Notes: a model not told the origin generated them from the letters alone. A stretch of DNA of 10,907 nucleotides from Flectobacillus roseus (GCF_030056665.1 NZ_JASHIG010000074.1); one strand, 5' to 3'; positions 1-6,682 are shown, counted from the first letter of the stretch. Numbers and translations: made by a program.

Positions 1-18
1 AGAAATGCTTTATGCATA

Positions 19-80
19 GAAACCTCCTGTTTGTTTGTGTTTGTCGTGATTCACAAAGTAAACAAGGAGGTTTCGTTTTT
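19..80 (+). terminator. Long imperfect hairpin terminator of an upstream gene
   Basis: Arms GAAACCTCC (19-27) and GGAGGTTTC (66-74) pair perfectly. The stem continues inward after a one-base bulge (TGTTT against AAAC-A) and again with TTTGTG (34-39) against CACAAA (52-57), leaving a 12-base loop. GTTTTT follows the right arm, as expected for an intrinsic terminator read on the + strand. The gene it serves lies outside the window. The GGAGG inside the right arm looks like a ribosome binding site but is better explained by the hairpin. Confidence 0.75.
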
Positions 81-324
81 AGAAGTTCTCCCGAAAAATT
101 CGGGATGACTCATGTTTTTCTTTGCCCATTTAATCATATAAATCCTAAAGAACCTCCCCATCACTCCTTTAAGCGCAGAAAATCCACTTTTGTTAATGAT
201 TGTTAACGTTGGGCTATTTACTAAACCCTAGCCTTCTTCACATATCAAAGAGACAAAATACAGCGTTAGAGAGCTAAATATCTCAAAATTAAAACAAGTA
301 ATAATCCATAATTTTTATAAAGCC
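81..324. other. Intergenic leader region before the DUF6515 gene
   Basis: No convincing gene is present here. The region holds the 23-base repeat (described separately), a stretch with two GTTAA motifs around 193-207, and AT-rich sequence directly before the ATG at 325. I found no exact TAnnTTTG promoter motif and no clear Shine-Dalgarno sequence, so the promoter of the next gene is unplaced. An open frame at 12-206 is judged non-coding because it runs through the terminator and the repeat. Confidence 0.5.
90..117 (+). repeat. Repeat unit, left copy, with small hairpin
   Basis: The last 23 bases (95-117) recur in inverted orientation at 10790-10812 without a mismatch. With one mismatch the match extends to 27 bases on the side following the ATGTTT end. 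In this copy the first part also forms a perfect hairpin, CCCGAA-AAA-TTCGGG (90-104), which the right copy lacks. Two identical intergenic copies about 10.7 kb apart suggest a dispersed repeat family; this is an inference from only two copies. Confidence 0.6.
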
Positions 325-1077
325 ATGACTCCAAACTTTGTTAACATTGCGAATCCTACAGTAGGCAAGCAATCTTTCTTGAAACCTATTTTTACATTTT
401 TCATAGCTGGTGCTTTAATGAGCACTTTTACAAATGTTCAGGCACAGCGCGGTCATGATGACAGATATGAGAGAGGTCGTGACGGAGATTATCGCTACGA
501 CAAAAGAGATCGTGACAATCGCGGAAATGACAGACGTGACGACAACCGCCGAAACGACAATCGTCGCGATGAATATCGTCGCGATGAATATCGTCGTGAT
601 GACCGCAGAGGTCCCGACCGTGTTGTTGTAGTTGACCGTACTCGTCCAAACTGGCAATATGCTAATATTCCTAGTCGCAATGCACATTACAATGTATTAC
701 CAACAGGACACTTAAGTATCAGCTTTGGAGGTATTCGCTTTGCTTATCATCAAGGTGTTTTTTACAAACCATACAATTCTGAATATGTAGTGTGTCAAGC
801 TCCCGTAGGGATTCGTGTAAACGTATTACCTCGTGATTGCCGTAGAGTTGTGATCCGAAATGTAGATTATTACTATTACAACGGAACCTATTATCGTCCC
901 TATGGAAACGAATACGCAACTGTAGCTCCTCCAATTGGTGCATTGGTTGAAAGTATTCCTGGTGGATATGAAAAACTGATGATTAACGGTGAAACTTATT
1001 ACGTAGTAGATGGTATCCAATACAGAGCTGTGCTAAATCGTGGTGAAATTTGGTACGAAGTAATCAAAATCATGTAA
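325..1077 (+). CDS. Secreted DUF6515-like protein with an Arg/Asp-rich segment
   Basis: This encodes 250 residues. A hydrophobic segment at about 21-38 ending in VQA-Q gives a likely signal peptide cleaved near residue 40, so the protein should reach the periplasm or outer surface. Residues 42-100 are almost entirely Arg, Asp, Asn, Gly and Tyr, and are probably disordered. Residues 120-248 are Tyr/Val/Pro-rich beta sequence with an internal duplication: GVFYKPYNSEY (144-154) followed by an APVG turn matches GTYYRPYGNEY (187-197) followed by APPIG. A third, weaker element (NGETYYVVDGIQYR) lies near the end. This pattern resembles the DUF6515 family of Bacteroidota, whose function is unknown. 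The only two cysteines, C157 and C172, could form a disulfide. The start at 325 leaves about 20 residues before the hydrophobic core, which is long but acceptable; no Shine-Dalgarno sequence is visible. The gene stands alone. A cell-envelope role is inference only. Confidence 0.8.
   Translation: MTPNFVNIANPTVGKQSFLKPIFTFFIAGALMSTFTNVQAQRGHDDRYERGRDGDYRYDKRDRDNRGNDRRDDNRRNDNRRDEYRRDEYRRDDRRGPDRVVVVDRTRPNWQYANIPSRNAHYNVLPTGHLSISFGGIRFAYHQGVFYKPYNSEYVVCQAPVGIRVNVLPRDCRRVVIRNVDYYYYNGTYYRPYGNEYATVAPPIGALVESIPGGYEKLMINGETYYVVDGIQYRAVLNRGEIWYEVIKIM
561..605 (+). repeat. 15-bp in-frame tandem repeat in the DUF6515 gene
   Basis: The unit TCGTCGCGATGAATA occurs twice exactly (561-575 and 576-590), with a third diverged unit after it (591-605). 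It encodes RRDEY-RRDEY-RRDD within the charged segment. The unit is a multiple of three, so slippage would change repeat number without shifting the frame. Confidence 0.85.
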
Positions 1078-1084
1078 GAATGAT

Positions 1085-1119
1085 GCTGTAGGCTATAAGC
1101 TTTAGGCAGTAGGCAAAAA
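1085..1119 (+). repeat. Heptamer repeat array, GCTNTAG type
   Basis: The sequence reads in steps of seven as GCTGTAG, GCTATAA, GCTTTAG, GCAGTAG, then a decayed GCAAAAA. It begins seven bases after the DUF6515 stop codon. No protein or stable hairpin explains the period, and it is best described as a degenerate short tandem repeat. Confidence 0.65.
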
Positions 1120-1208
1120 GTTCTAAAGAAGCCCAAACACTCAAGTAATCGTGCAAAATAAAAATTAAGTGATGGTGAAATCAAAGTGTTGAAAATTGGA
1201 ATCCTATA

Positions 1209-1236
1209 TTTCATAATTCATAACTCATCATTAATA
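1209..1236 (+). repeat. Heptamer repeat array, ATTCATA type
   Basis: Four consecutive seven-base units can be read: TTTCATA, ATTCATA, ACTCATC and ATTAATA. It has the same period as the array about 90 bases upstream but a different unit. AT-rich sequence makes a chance match easier here, so confidence is lower. Confidence 0.5.
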
Positions 1237-1249
1237 CATTATATAACAA

Positions 1250-1275
1250 GGCAGTCTTTCGAGGCTGTCTTTTTT
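1250..1275 (+). terminator. Intrinsic terminator for the DUF6515 transcript
   Basis: Arms GGCAGTC (1250-1256) and GGCTGTC (1263-1269) pair over seven positions with two G-U wobbles around a TTTCGA loop, followed by six T residues. It lies about 170 bases after the stop codon, so the transcript probably carries both heptamer arrays in its 3' untranslated region. The rest of the gap to 1402 is AT-rich sequence in which I see no exact promoter motif for the next gene. Confidence 0.75.
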
Positions 1276-1402
1276 ATTTATCTAGACCTCATTTTTTCAA
1301 CAATTCAATAAATAGTAAAATATTATGAAAAAATTTAACTATTCGATAAATTAGCGTTTATTCACTAAACATCGTTCATCAACTCCCTAAATAGTATTGA
1401 TT

Positions 1403-2674
1403 ATGGAAAGGTATGGTCAGATTCTCAATTTTGCGATGCCCATTTTTTTATTGTTGGTATTACTTGAAAAAACCTATGGTTGGTTCAAATACAAGGATAC
1501 CTTCAAGCCCATGGATATGCTTTCGAGTTTAAGTTCAGGCTATACAAACATCATCAAAGATGTTTTGGGAATCAGCATTTCCATCATTACTTATGATTGG
1601 ATGGTAAACCATTGGGCAATTTATCATTTAGAATCTACTTGGGCGATTTATGTTACGGCTTTTATTGCTTTAGACTTTACGGGATATTGGGGGCATCGTT
1701 TGAGTCATCAGATTAATTTTCTATGGAATCAACACCTGATTCACCATAGCAGCGAGGAGTTCAATTTGGCTTGTGCCTTGCGCCAAAGTATCTCTACCTT
1801 TATCAATTTCTTTACCATATTCCTATTTCCTGCCGCATTATTAGGTGTTCCAAGTATTGTGATTGCTACTGTTGCACCAATACATCTATTTGCTCAATTT
1901 TGGTATCACACGACGTATATCAATCGTATGGGCTGGTTAGAACATATTTTGGTAACGCCTTCACATCACCGAGTTCACCACTCTATAAATCCCGAATATA
2001 TTGATAAAAACCATTCACAGATTTTTATCATTTGGGACAAAATGTTTGGTACCTTTCAAGAAGAGTTGCCTTCAGTTCCATGTGTTTATGGCATCACTGT
2101 TCCTGTAAGAACGTGGAATCCTATCAAAATCAACTTCCATCATATCTGGATTTTAATACAAGATGCTTGGCATACAAAAAGTTGGGTAGACAAGGCTAGA
2201 ATTTGGTTTATGCCAACTGGCTGGCGCCCAGAAGATGTGAAGGACAAATTTCCTTTGGCTAAAATCGAAGATGTTTATCATTTCCAAAAATATACCCCTG
2301 AGACTTCGAGTAAACTGGCGACTTGGTCTTTTATCCAGTTCTTTTTCACCTTTGCTTTGATTGTATATTTCTTTGGGCATTTGGCACAAATAGGTTCGCC
2401 TTTGATTTTTGTGTACGGAGGCTTTATTTTCCTAAGCGTATATGCTTACACCGAAATGATGGACCTAAATCCACATTCTTTTTGGTATGAATTATTCAAA
2501 AATATTATCGGATTAGGGCTTATAGCCTATTTGGGAGATTGGTTTGGGATGAATCAATATTGGGTCGGAGTTGGATATTTTGTAGGGATCTATTTCGTTT
2601 TATCTACCATTATAACGGCTTACTTGGTATATTCTGAGAAAAAGGTTTTTCAACAGAAAATCTATACCAACTAG
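1403..2674 (+). CDS. Fatty acid hydroxylase/sterol desaturase family membrane protein, alkylglycerol monooxygenase-like
   Basis: This encodes 423 residues from the ATG at 1403; the frame can be extended two codons to a TTG at 1397, but the ATG is the more natural start. The protein is an integral membrane di-iron oxygenase by its histidine boxes: H98-RLS-H102 (HxxxH), H111-LI-HH115 (HxxHH) and H189-RV-HH193 (HxxHH). Hydrophobic segments lie at about 10-21, 48-64, 80-92, 130-160, 310-328, 333-352, 365-382 and 388-410. The extra C-terminal membrane segments after the catalytic core make it much longer than simple ~270-residue sterol desaturases and resemble the layout of eukaryotic alkylglycerol monooxygenase (TMEM195), which cleaves ether lipids. 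The substrate in bacteria is not established; hydroxylation or cleavage of a lipid is the general expectation. It is a single gene, convergent with the CoA-transferase gene downstream. Confidence 0.85.
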   Translation: MERYGQILNFAMPIFLLLVLLEKTYGWFKYKDTFKPMDMLSSLSSGYTNIIKDVLGISISIITYDWMVNHWAIYHLESTWAIYVTAFIALDFTGYWGHRLSHQINFLWNQHLIHHSSEEFNLACALRQSISTFINFFTIFLFPAALLGVPSIVIATVAPIHLFAQFWYHTTYINRMGWLEHILVTPSHHRVHHSINPEYIDKNHSQIFIIWDKMFGTFQEELPSVPCVYGITVPVRTWNPIKINFHHIWILIQDAWHTKSWVDKARIWFMPTGWRPEDVKDKFPLAKIEDVYHFQKYTPETSSKLATWSFIQFFFTFALIVYFFGHLAQIGSPLIFVYGGFIFLSVYAYTEMMDLNPHSFWYELFKNIIGLGLIAYLGDWFGMNQYWVGVGYFVGIYFVLSTIITAYLVYSEKKVFQQKIYTN

Positions 2675-2681
2675 CTATCAG

Positions 2682-2738
2682 GTATTGTTTGTCAGCTTTC
2701 GGCTAGTAATACATTTTCCGAAAGCTGACAGACAATAC
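2682..2738 (+). terminator. 21-bp hairpin between convergent genes
   Basis: Left arm 2682-2702 and right arm 2718-2738 pair at all 21 positions, with one T-G wobble (2689 with 2731) and a 15-base loop. It fills nearly all of the gap between the stop codons at 2674 and 2743. Neither side has a T-run, so classical intrinsic termination is uncertain; the long stem may instead protect 3' ends. The wobble is pairable in + strand RNA but becomes an A-C mismatch in - strand RNA, which favours function in the upstream + strand transcript. Confidence 0.7.
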
Positions 2739-2742
2739 TCAA

Positions 2743-4041
2743 CTATACATACATATACACCCCTTGTGAATATTGATGTTTGAAACGTTCAAAAGCCTCT
2801 TGTTCCAAGCGTTCCTGATGGTCGGGGTGGGCTACTTTAATTAATTCTTTCGCTCTTTCCACCAAATTCTTTCCATACAAATAAGCAATTCCAAATTCGG
2901 TAACTACATAATGTACGTGCGCACGTGTTGTTACCACACCAGCACCTTCTTTCAAATGTGATACAATTTTAGAATCGCCATCTTTTGTCCCTGCCGCCAT
3001 GGCAATAATAGGTTTTCCTCCTTCCGACAAACCAGCTCCACGCATAAAATCCATCTGCCCTCCTACACCAGAATACATTCTGTAACCAATACTATCTGCA
3101 CAGATTTGTCCAGTAATATCGATTTCGATAGCACTATTAATAGCAGTAACTTTAGGGTTTTGACGAATAATAGCTGTATCATTTACATAATCGACAGGCA
3201 ACATATTAATCAAAGGATTGTCGTCCACAAAATCATATAGTTTCTGAGTACCACAAAGGAAGGTCGACACTATTTTTCCTTGATGTTTTTTCTTAAAACG
3301 ACCTGTAATAACGCCTTTTTCAACCAATGGAATAATGCCGTCTGAGAACATTTCGGTGTGAATTCCTAAGTCTTTATGATTTTCTAGCGCTGCCAAAACA
3401 GCGTTAGGGATACTTCCAATACCCATTTGAAGCGTTGCGCCATCTTCAACCAAAGAGGCCACATTATTTCCAATTCTTTGTTCGATATCAGACGGTGTTC
3501 CCCACGTTACTTGATGCAAAGGTTGGTCAAAAGGCACCAAATAATCAATTTTGCTCACATGAATTTGACTATCGCCTAAAGTTCTAGGCATAAAGCGATT
3601 GACCTGAGCAATGACCACTTTAGCCGATTCGAGAGCAGCTAAAGTTGCGTCAAGAGATGTCCCTAATGAACAAAAGCCATTTTTATCAGGCGTTGAAACC
3701 GTGATAAGTGCTACATCAAGATTGATGATTTTTTGGCGAAATAGTCGAGGAATTTCAGACAAGAAAACAGGGATATAACTACCTCTCCCCTCCGCAATAG
3801 CTTTGCGAACATTTTTACCAATAAAGAACGCATTAGTATGAAAAATCCCTTCAAATTCTGGTCTCGTATAGGGTGCATCGCCTTCGGTATGTAAATGATA
3901 GATTTCAACATTTTGGAGGTGATCGGCCAATTTCACCATTTCTTGAAGTAGGTGTTGTGGCGCTCCTGCCACACTATGCACATAGACTTTATCACCAGAT
4001 TTAATAACTTTGAGAGCGTGTTCAGCAGATGTAATCGACAT
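2743..4041 (-). CDS. Acetyl-CoA hydrolase/transferase family protein (class I CoA-transferase)
   Basis: This encodes 432 residues, the full length for the 4-hydroxybutyrate/butyrate/acetate CoA-transferase group. The catalytic glutamate is probably E230 in GIHTEMFSDG (226-235); this residue forms the glutamyl-CoA thioester intermediate in the family. The CoA-binding glycine loop is GVGGQMDFMRGA (325-336), and QMGIGSIPNAV (205-215) is the conserved strand-loop before the active site. The enzyme should be cytoplasmic and move CoA between acetate and another short-chain acyl-CoA, or hydrolyse acetyl-CoA. The sequence does not show which acyl partner is used. No thiolase, crotonase or succinate-pathway gene lies nearby to help. 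The ATG at 4041 has no clear Shine-Dalgarno sequence, as is usual in the phylum. The gene is alone on its strand, divergent from the small gene at 4255. Confidence 0.85.
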   Translation of the reverse strand: MSITSAEHALKVIKSGDKVYVHSVAGAPQHLLQEMVKLADHLQNVEIYHLHTEGDAPYTRPEFEGIFHTNAFFIGKNVRKAIAEGRGSYIPVFLSEIPRLFRQKIINLDVALITVSTPDKNGFCSLGTSLDATLAALESAKVVIAQVNRFMPRTLGDSQIHVSKIDYLVPFDQPLHQVTWGTPSDIEQRIGNNVASLVEDGATLQMGIGSIPNAVLAALENHKDLGIHTEMFSDGIIPLVEKGVITGRFKKKHQGKIVSTFLCGTQKLYDFVDDNPLINMLPVDYVNDTAIIRQNPKVTAINSAIEIDITGQICADSIGYRMYSGVGGQMDFMRGAGLSEGGKPIIAMAAGTKDGDSKIVSHLKEGAGVVTTRAHVHYVVTEFGIAYLYGKNLVERAKELIKVAHPDHQERLEQEAFERFKHQYSQGVYMYV

Positions 4042-4114
4042 AAGTATGTAATTTTGAGGTTGGGATAGAAATTAATTTTGTGACGGCAAGTTGGAGGAAT
4101 AGTTTGGTCTTCAG

Positions 4115-4130
4115 AATGACTTTGGTCATT
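4115..4130. promoter_or_regulatory. Perfect 6-bp inverted repeat in a divergent gap
   Basis: AATGAC-TTTG-GTCATT lies about 75 bases from the CoA-transferase start and 125 bases from the small gene. It could be a regulator site or a leader hairpin in the - strand transcript. Nothing else in the 213-base gap (4042-4254) stands out except the promoter-like motif at its right edge. Confidence 0.3.
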
Positions 4131-4244
4131 TATAATACCTTTTTCTATCAGCTACTTTTTGTACAATTCCGATATTTACTTTACCTAACAGCTTAATTTT
4201 AAACCCATTCGCTAATTTCTTATCAATAAATAATCAAGAAACCG

Positions 4245-4252
4245 TAAATTTG
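4245..4252 (+). promoter_or_regulatory. Bacteroidota-type -7 element, TAAATTTG
   Basis: The motif fits the phylum consensus TAnnTTTG exactly. No good -33 TTTG is seen at the usual distance. It ends two bases before the ATG at 4255, so transcription starting from it would begin at or just inside that codon. This favours the ATG at 4270 as translation start, or a leaderless message. Confidence 0.4.
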
Positions 4253-4254
4253 AC

Positions 4255-4479
4255 ATGGAAACCAATTACATGCCCCTACATATCACTCGCCTTTGGAAGA
4301 ATATTGCTGGTCAAGGTTCAAGAAGAAAAAGAAATCGTTTTAGGGAAATGTATAAGCTTCATTTGGGAATAACTTCTGATGAATACTTCTACCAAATCAT
4401 GCGTGGAGAAGTAAAAATACCAGAACCCGATATTCAATATTGTGAAACCTTAATTCGAAATATTAAACAACAGCGATAG
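4255..4479 (+). CDS. Small basic hypothetical protein, weakly HTH-like
   Basis: This encodes 74 residues from the ATG at 4255, or 69 from the ATG at 4270, which fits the promoter motif better. I do not recognise a named family. The protein has a basic patch GSRRKRNRFR (21-30) followed by a helix-turn-helix-like pattern: a helix through REMYKLHLG, the turn GITSDE, then a helix YFYQIMRGE and a KIPEPD turn before a final helix. Small phage-type or Cro-like repressor domains have a similar rhythm, but the match is by eye only. There is no signal peptide or membrane segment. It stops three bases before the serine hydrolase ATG, so the two genes are almost certainly cotranscribed. Regulation of that downstream gene is possible but unproven. 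Confidence 0.6.
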   Translation: METNYMPLHITRLWKNIAGQGSRRKRNRFREMYKLHLGITSDEYFYQIMRGEVKIPEPDIQYCETLIRNIKQQR

Positions 4480-4482
4480 CCT

Positions 4483-5580
4483 ATGAGATTCATTCTACTT
4501 CTATGTATATTTTTGACTCAAGATATATTGGGGCAGTCGTTAAAAAAAAGCTTAGATTCGACGATTTCTCATCATTTTGCAGGAAAAGAGGCGGGCGGTG
4601 CATTCTTGATTATTGAGAATACTAAACTACTTTATGAAAAGGGTTTTGGCTTCGCTGATATCTCCCAAAAACTTGCTAACACTCCTTTCACTAATTTCCG
4701 ACTAGCCTCAATGTCCAAACAATTTACGGCTGCGGCGATAGTGTTATTAGAAAAAAAGGGCTTGATAAGTTATGATGATAAAATCAGCAAATTTTTCCCC
4801 CAATTCGACGGAGTAGTTTCTAATCGCATCAAAATCAAACACTTGCTAACTCATAGCTCAGGGATTTTAGACTATGAAAGTTTGATTCCTTCTAGTCGTC
4901 AAGTACAAATCAAGGATGCAGATGTGGTAAGTTTATTGGCTACAGAAAACAAACTTTACTTTGAACCAGGGACAGAGTTTAGATATAGTAATTCTGGTTA
5001 TTGTCTGTTGTCACAAATTATTGAAATAGTTACAGGCGCGCCTTTCGAATTATTTGTGACAGAAAATATTTTCAAGCCCCTAAAGCTCAAAAATACTTAC
5101 TATTATAATATTTATTCAAAAATGCCCCTTCGTGCTTTGGGTTATGCACTTAGCCCGAGCAATCAAGTAATTTTAGCAGATCAAAGTGTTACAAGTGCAA
5201 CCAAAGGAGATGGTTGTATTTATAGTAATATAAGAGATTTTCAAGTTTGGAATGAATCCTTGGTTAATAACACCTTGTTTAATTTATTTGAAGAACTTCA
5301 AAAAGTTCAAGCAAACGCTCTACCCAATAGTCCTTTAAAGTATGGCTTGGGATGGTTTTTTACTCAACAAGATAAAACTTGGGAGCTATATCATTCAGGA
5401 AGTACCTCAGGCTTTAGCAATGGTGTATTATGGTTACCCCAGAAAAAAATACTGATGATATATCTAACCAATCTTGCTGATAATCATGTCATTGAGGAAA
5501 AAATCATGCAAGTACTTAAAGCACACAAAGTCATAAATAACACTTTCGATTTTCGTAAAGCGCTGTCTCTCACTAGATAG
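4483..5580 (+). CDS. Exported serine hydrolase of the class C beta-lactamase/DD-peptidase fold
   Basis: This encodes 365 residues. A signal peptide spans about 1-17, ending LG-Q, so the enzyme should act in the periplasm or outside. The three active-site motifs are in order and intact: S76-MS-K79 (SxxK nucleophile), Y168-S-N170 (YxN) and H304-S-G306 (HxG in place of the KTG triad). The HTHSSGI-type segment LLTHSSGILD (121-130) is also typical of the family. The fold covers true AmpC beta-lactamases, D-alanyl-D-alanine carboxypeptidases, D-amino acid peptidases and esterases; the HxG triad and the general resemblance favour a peptidase or esterase rather than an AmpC resistance enzyme. Substrate is unknown. 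It follows the small HTH-like gene after three bases. Confidence 0.85.
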   Translation: MRFILLLCIFLTQDILGQSLKKSLDSTISHHFAGKEAGGAFLIIENTKLLYEKGFGFADISQKLANTPFTNFRLASMSKQFTAAAIVLLEKKGLISYDDKISKFFPQFDGVVSNRIKIKHLLTHSSGILDYESLIPSSRQVQIKDADVVSLLATENKLYFEPGTEFRYSNSGYCLLSQIIEIVTGAPFELFVTENIFKPLKLKNTYYYNIYSKMPLRALGYALSPSNQVILADQSVTSATKGDGCIYSNIRDFQVWNESLVNNTLFNLFEELQKVQANALPNSPLKYGLGWFFTQQDKTWELYHSGSTSGFSNGVLWLPQKKILMIYLTNLADNHVIEEKIMQVLKAHKVINNTFDFRKALSLTR

Positions 5581-5592
5581 AGTTCTATTTTT
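5575..5592 (+). terminator. Weak hairpin over two convergent stop codons
   Basis: AGATAG (5575-5580) pairs with CTATTT (5585-5590) with one G-T wobble around a four-base AGTT loop, and T residues follow. It covers the stop codons of both the serine hydrolase and the AraC gene, which are only four bases apart. The stem is short and AT-rich, so it may not terminate efficiently. Confidence 0.25.
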
Positions 5593-6430
5593 GCAAAGCA
5601 AACTGAGAGGGTTGTACTTGTTTTAATTTTTTAAATACTCGTCCAAAATAAGATACATTATTAAACCCGCTTTCAAAACAAGCATCGGCCACTGTACGAC
5701 CATCATTGAGCAATTTACAAGCATGATTTACCCTGTATTCATTCACAAAGTCTGTGAAGGTTTGATTGAGGTTTTTCTTAAAATAATTACAAAATGCAGG
5801 AACAGTCAAATTGGCTAGTTCTGCCACCTGTTGAATTTCTATTTCTGTAGTAAAGTTTTCCTCCACAAATTGGTAAATTTTGCGTAATCGAAGTTGATCT
5901 CTCATGCCAAAATCATAGCGAGTTTCTCTTTTATTCAACAATTCAAACTCATTTGAATTCGCTAAAAATTCCAATAAATTCAATAAATATACCATCCGCT
6001 GAAAAGGCGGTATCTGTTTTATTTTAAGTAGTTCTTCTGAAACTGTTTGCTTGGTGACACCTTCAAATTTGATACCCTGTAAGCCTCGCTCTAATAGTTT
6101 CTTGATATTTTTCATTTCGGGTTTGTGCAAAAATCCTTCTCCCAAAAAATCAGGCATAAACTGGATTACCACTTCCTCGTGCTCGCCAATTGCACCAAAA
6201 CCAAAGCCTCCATGAGGCACATTTGACCCAATTAATACCAAATCGCCTTCTTGGTAATAACTCAAATGATTGCCCACGTGGCGTCGACCGTTACCACCAT
6301 ATACACAAACAATCTCAATTTCGGGGTGATAATGATAGTCCCAAGCAAAATCCTCGGCTTTAACTTTTTGGTGTAATAATCTAAATGAACTTCCTTCATC
6401 TGCCTGTATTCTTTCGTAGCCTGTCTTCAT
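5585..6430 (-). CDS. AraC/XylS-family regulator with cupin sensor domain
   Basis: This encodes 281 residues. The N-terminal half is a cupin-like beta barrel, seen in DYHYHPEIEIV (31-41) and the GDLVLIGSNVPH segment (62-73), which usually binds the sugar or other effector. The C-terminal part is an AraC DNA-binding domain with two helix-turn-helix units: about 198-219 (QQVAELANLTVPAFCNYFKK) and about 246-268 (TVADACFESGFNNVSYFGR then VFKK). The second carries the family's typical GF-N-S-F/Y-R-FKK pattern. It is transcribed divergently from the MFS/trehalase pair across a 299-base gap, so it is probably their activator, with trehalose, glucose or a related sugar as signal; this is inferred from position. 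Its stop codon lies four bases from that of the serine hydrolase. Confidence 0.88.
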   Translation of the reverse strand: MKTGYERIQADEGSSFRLLHQKVKAEDFAWDYHYHPEIEIVCVYGGNGRRHVGNHLSYYQEGDLVLIGSNVPHGGFGFGAIGEHEEVVIQFMPDFLGEGFLHKPEMKNIKKLLERGLQGIKFEGVTKQTVSEELLKIKQIPPFQRMVYLLNLLEFLANSNEFELLNKRETRYDFGMRDQLRLRKIYQFVEENFTTEIEIQQVAELANLTVPAFCNYFKKNLNQTFTDFVNEYRVNHACKLLNDGRTVADACFESGFNNVSYFGRVFKKLKQVQPSQFALQK

Positions 6431-6564
6431 TGGTTTAGTGATAATGTTACACGAAATTCATTTTTTGTCTTTAATGCACTCATTTCCAAAGCATAATGAA
6501 ATATTTTTTTAGGAATAGGAGAAGATTGAATGCATGCAATAAAACCTAATTATTCATTGTTTCT

Positions 6565-6572
6565 CAAAATTA
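6565..6572 (-). promoter_or_regulatory. Possible -7 element of the AraC gene
   Basis: Read on the - strand this is TAATTTTG, which fits TAnnTTTG. It would place the transcript start about 130 bases before the ATG at 6430. The neighbourhood is AT-rich and no clear -33 element is seen, so chance is a real possibility. Confidence 0.25.
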
Positions 6573-6586
6573 TATATAAAAATATT

Positions 6587-6608
6587 AATACAGTGCTAAT
6601 ACTGCGTA
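6587..6608 (+). promoter_or_regulatory. Candidate AraC-type operator, 11-bp direct repeat
   Basis: Two adjacent 11-base units, AATACAGTGCT and AATACTGCGTA, share AATACnGnG. AraC-type proteins commonly bind direct repeats at helical spacing. The repeat lies about 35-55 bases upstream of the promoter-like motif at 6642, where an activator would be expected, and between the two divergent genes. Binding is inference. Confidence 0.35.
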
Positions 6609-6641
6609 ATAAAAGAGTAGTTATCCGCTAAAAATACACGC

Positions 6642-6649
6642 TAAATTTG
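6642..6649 (+). promoter_or_regulatory. Bacteroidota-type -7 element of the MFS/trehalase unit
   Basis: TAAATTTG matches TAnnTTTG exactly and is identical to the motif at 4245-4252. A weak TTATC lies about 20 bases upstream, at the -33 distance. It predicts a transcript start near 6655 and a leader of about 75 bases that includes the hairpin at 6683-6706. Confidence 0.45.
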
Positions 6650-6682
6650 TACGTCATTAACCATTTATATAATTTATCTAAG

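Noticed and set aside
66..70. GGAGG as a ribosome binding site
   Set aside because: It is part of the perfectly paired right arm of a terminator hairpin and no plausible start codon follows at the right distance.
12..206. Open frame of 64 codons at the left edge
   Set aside because: It runs through a strong hairpin terminator and the 23-base repeat, and its translation looks like no protein domain.
415..687. Overlapping frames on both strands inside the DUF6515 gene
   Set aside because: They are produced by the low-complexity Arg/Asp codons; their translations are repetitive and lack domain features.
1085..1236. CRISPR array
   Set aside because: The repeats are seven-base tandem units without spacers, and there are no cas genes.
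1397..1402. TTG start giving two extra codons on the membrane hydroxylase
   Set aside because: The ATG at 1403 is a better start and the extension adds nothing recognisable.
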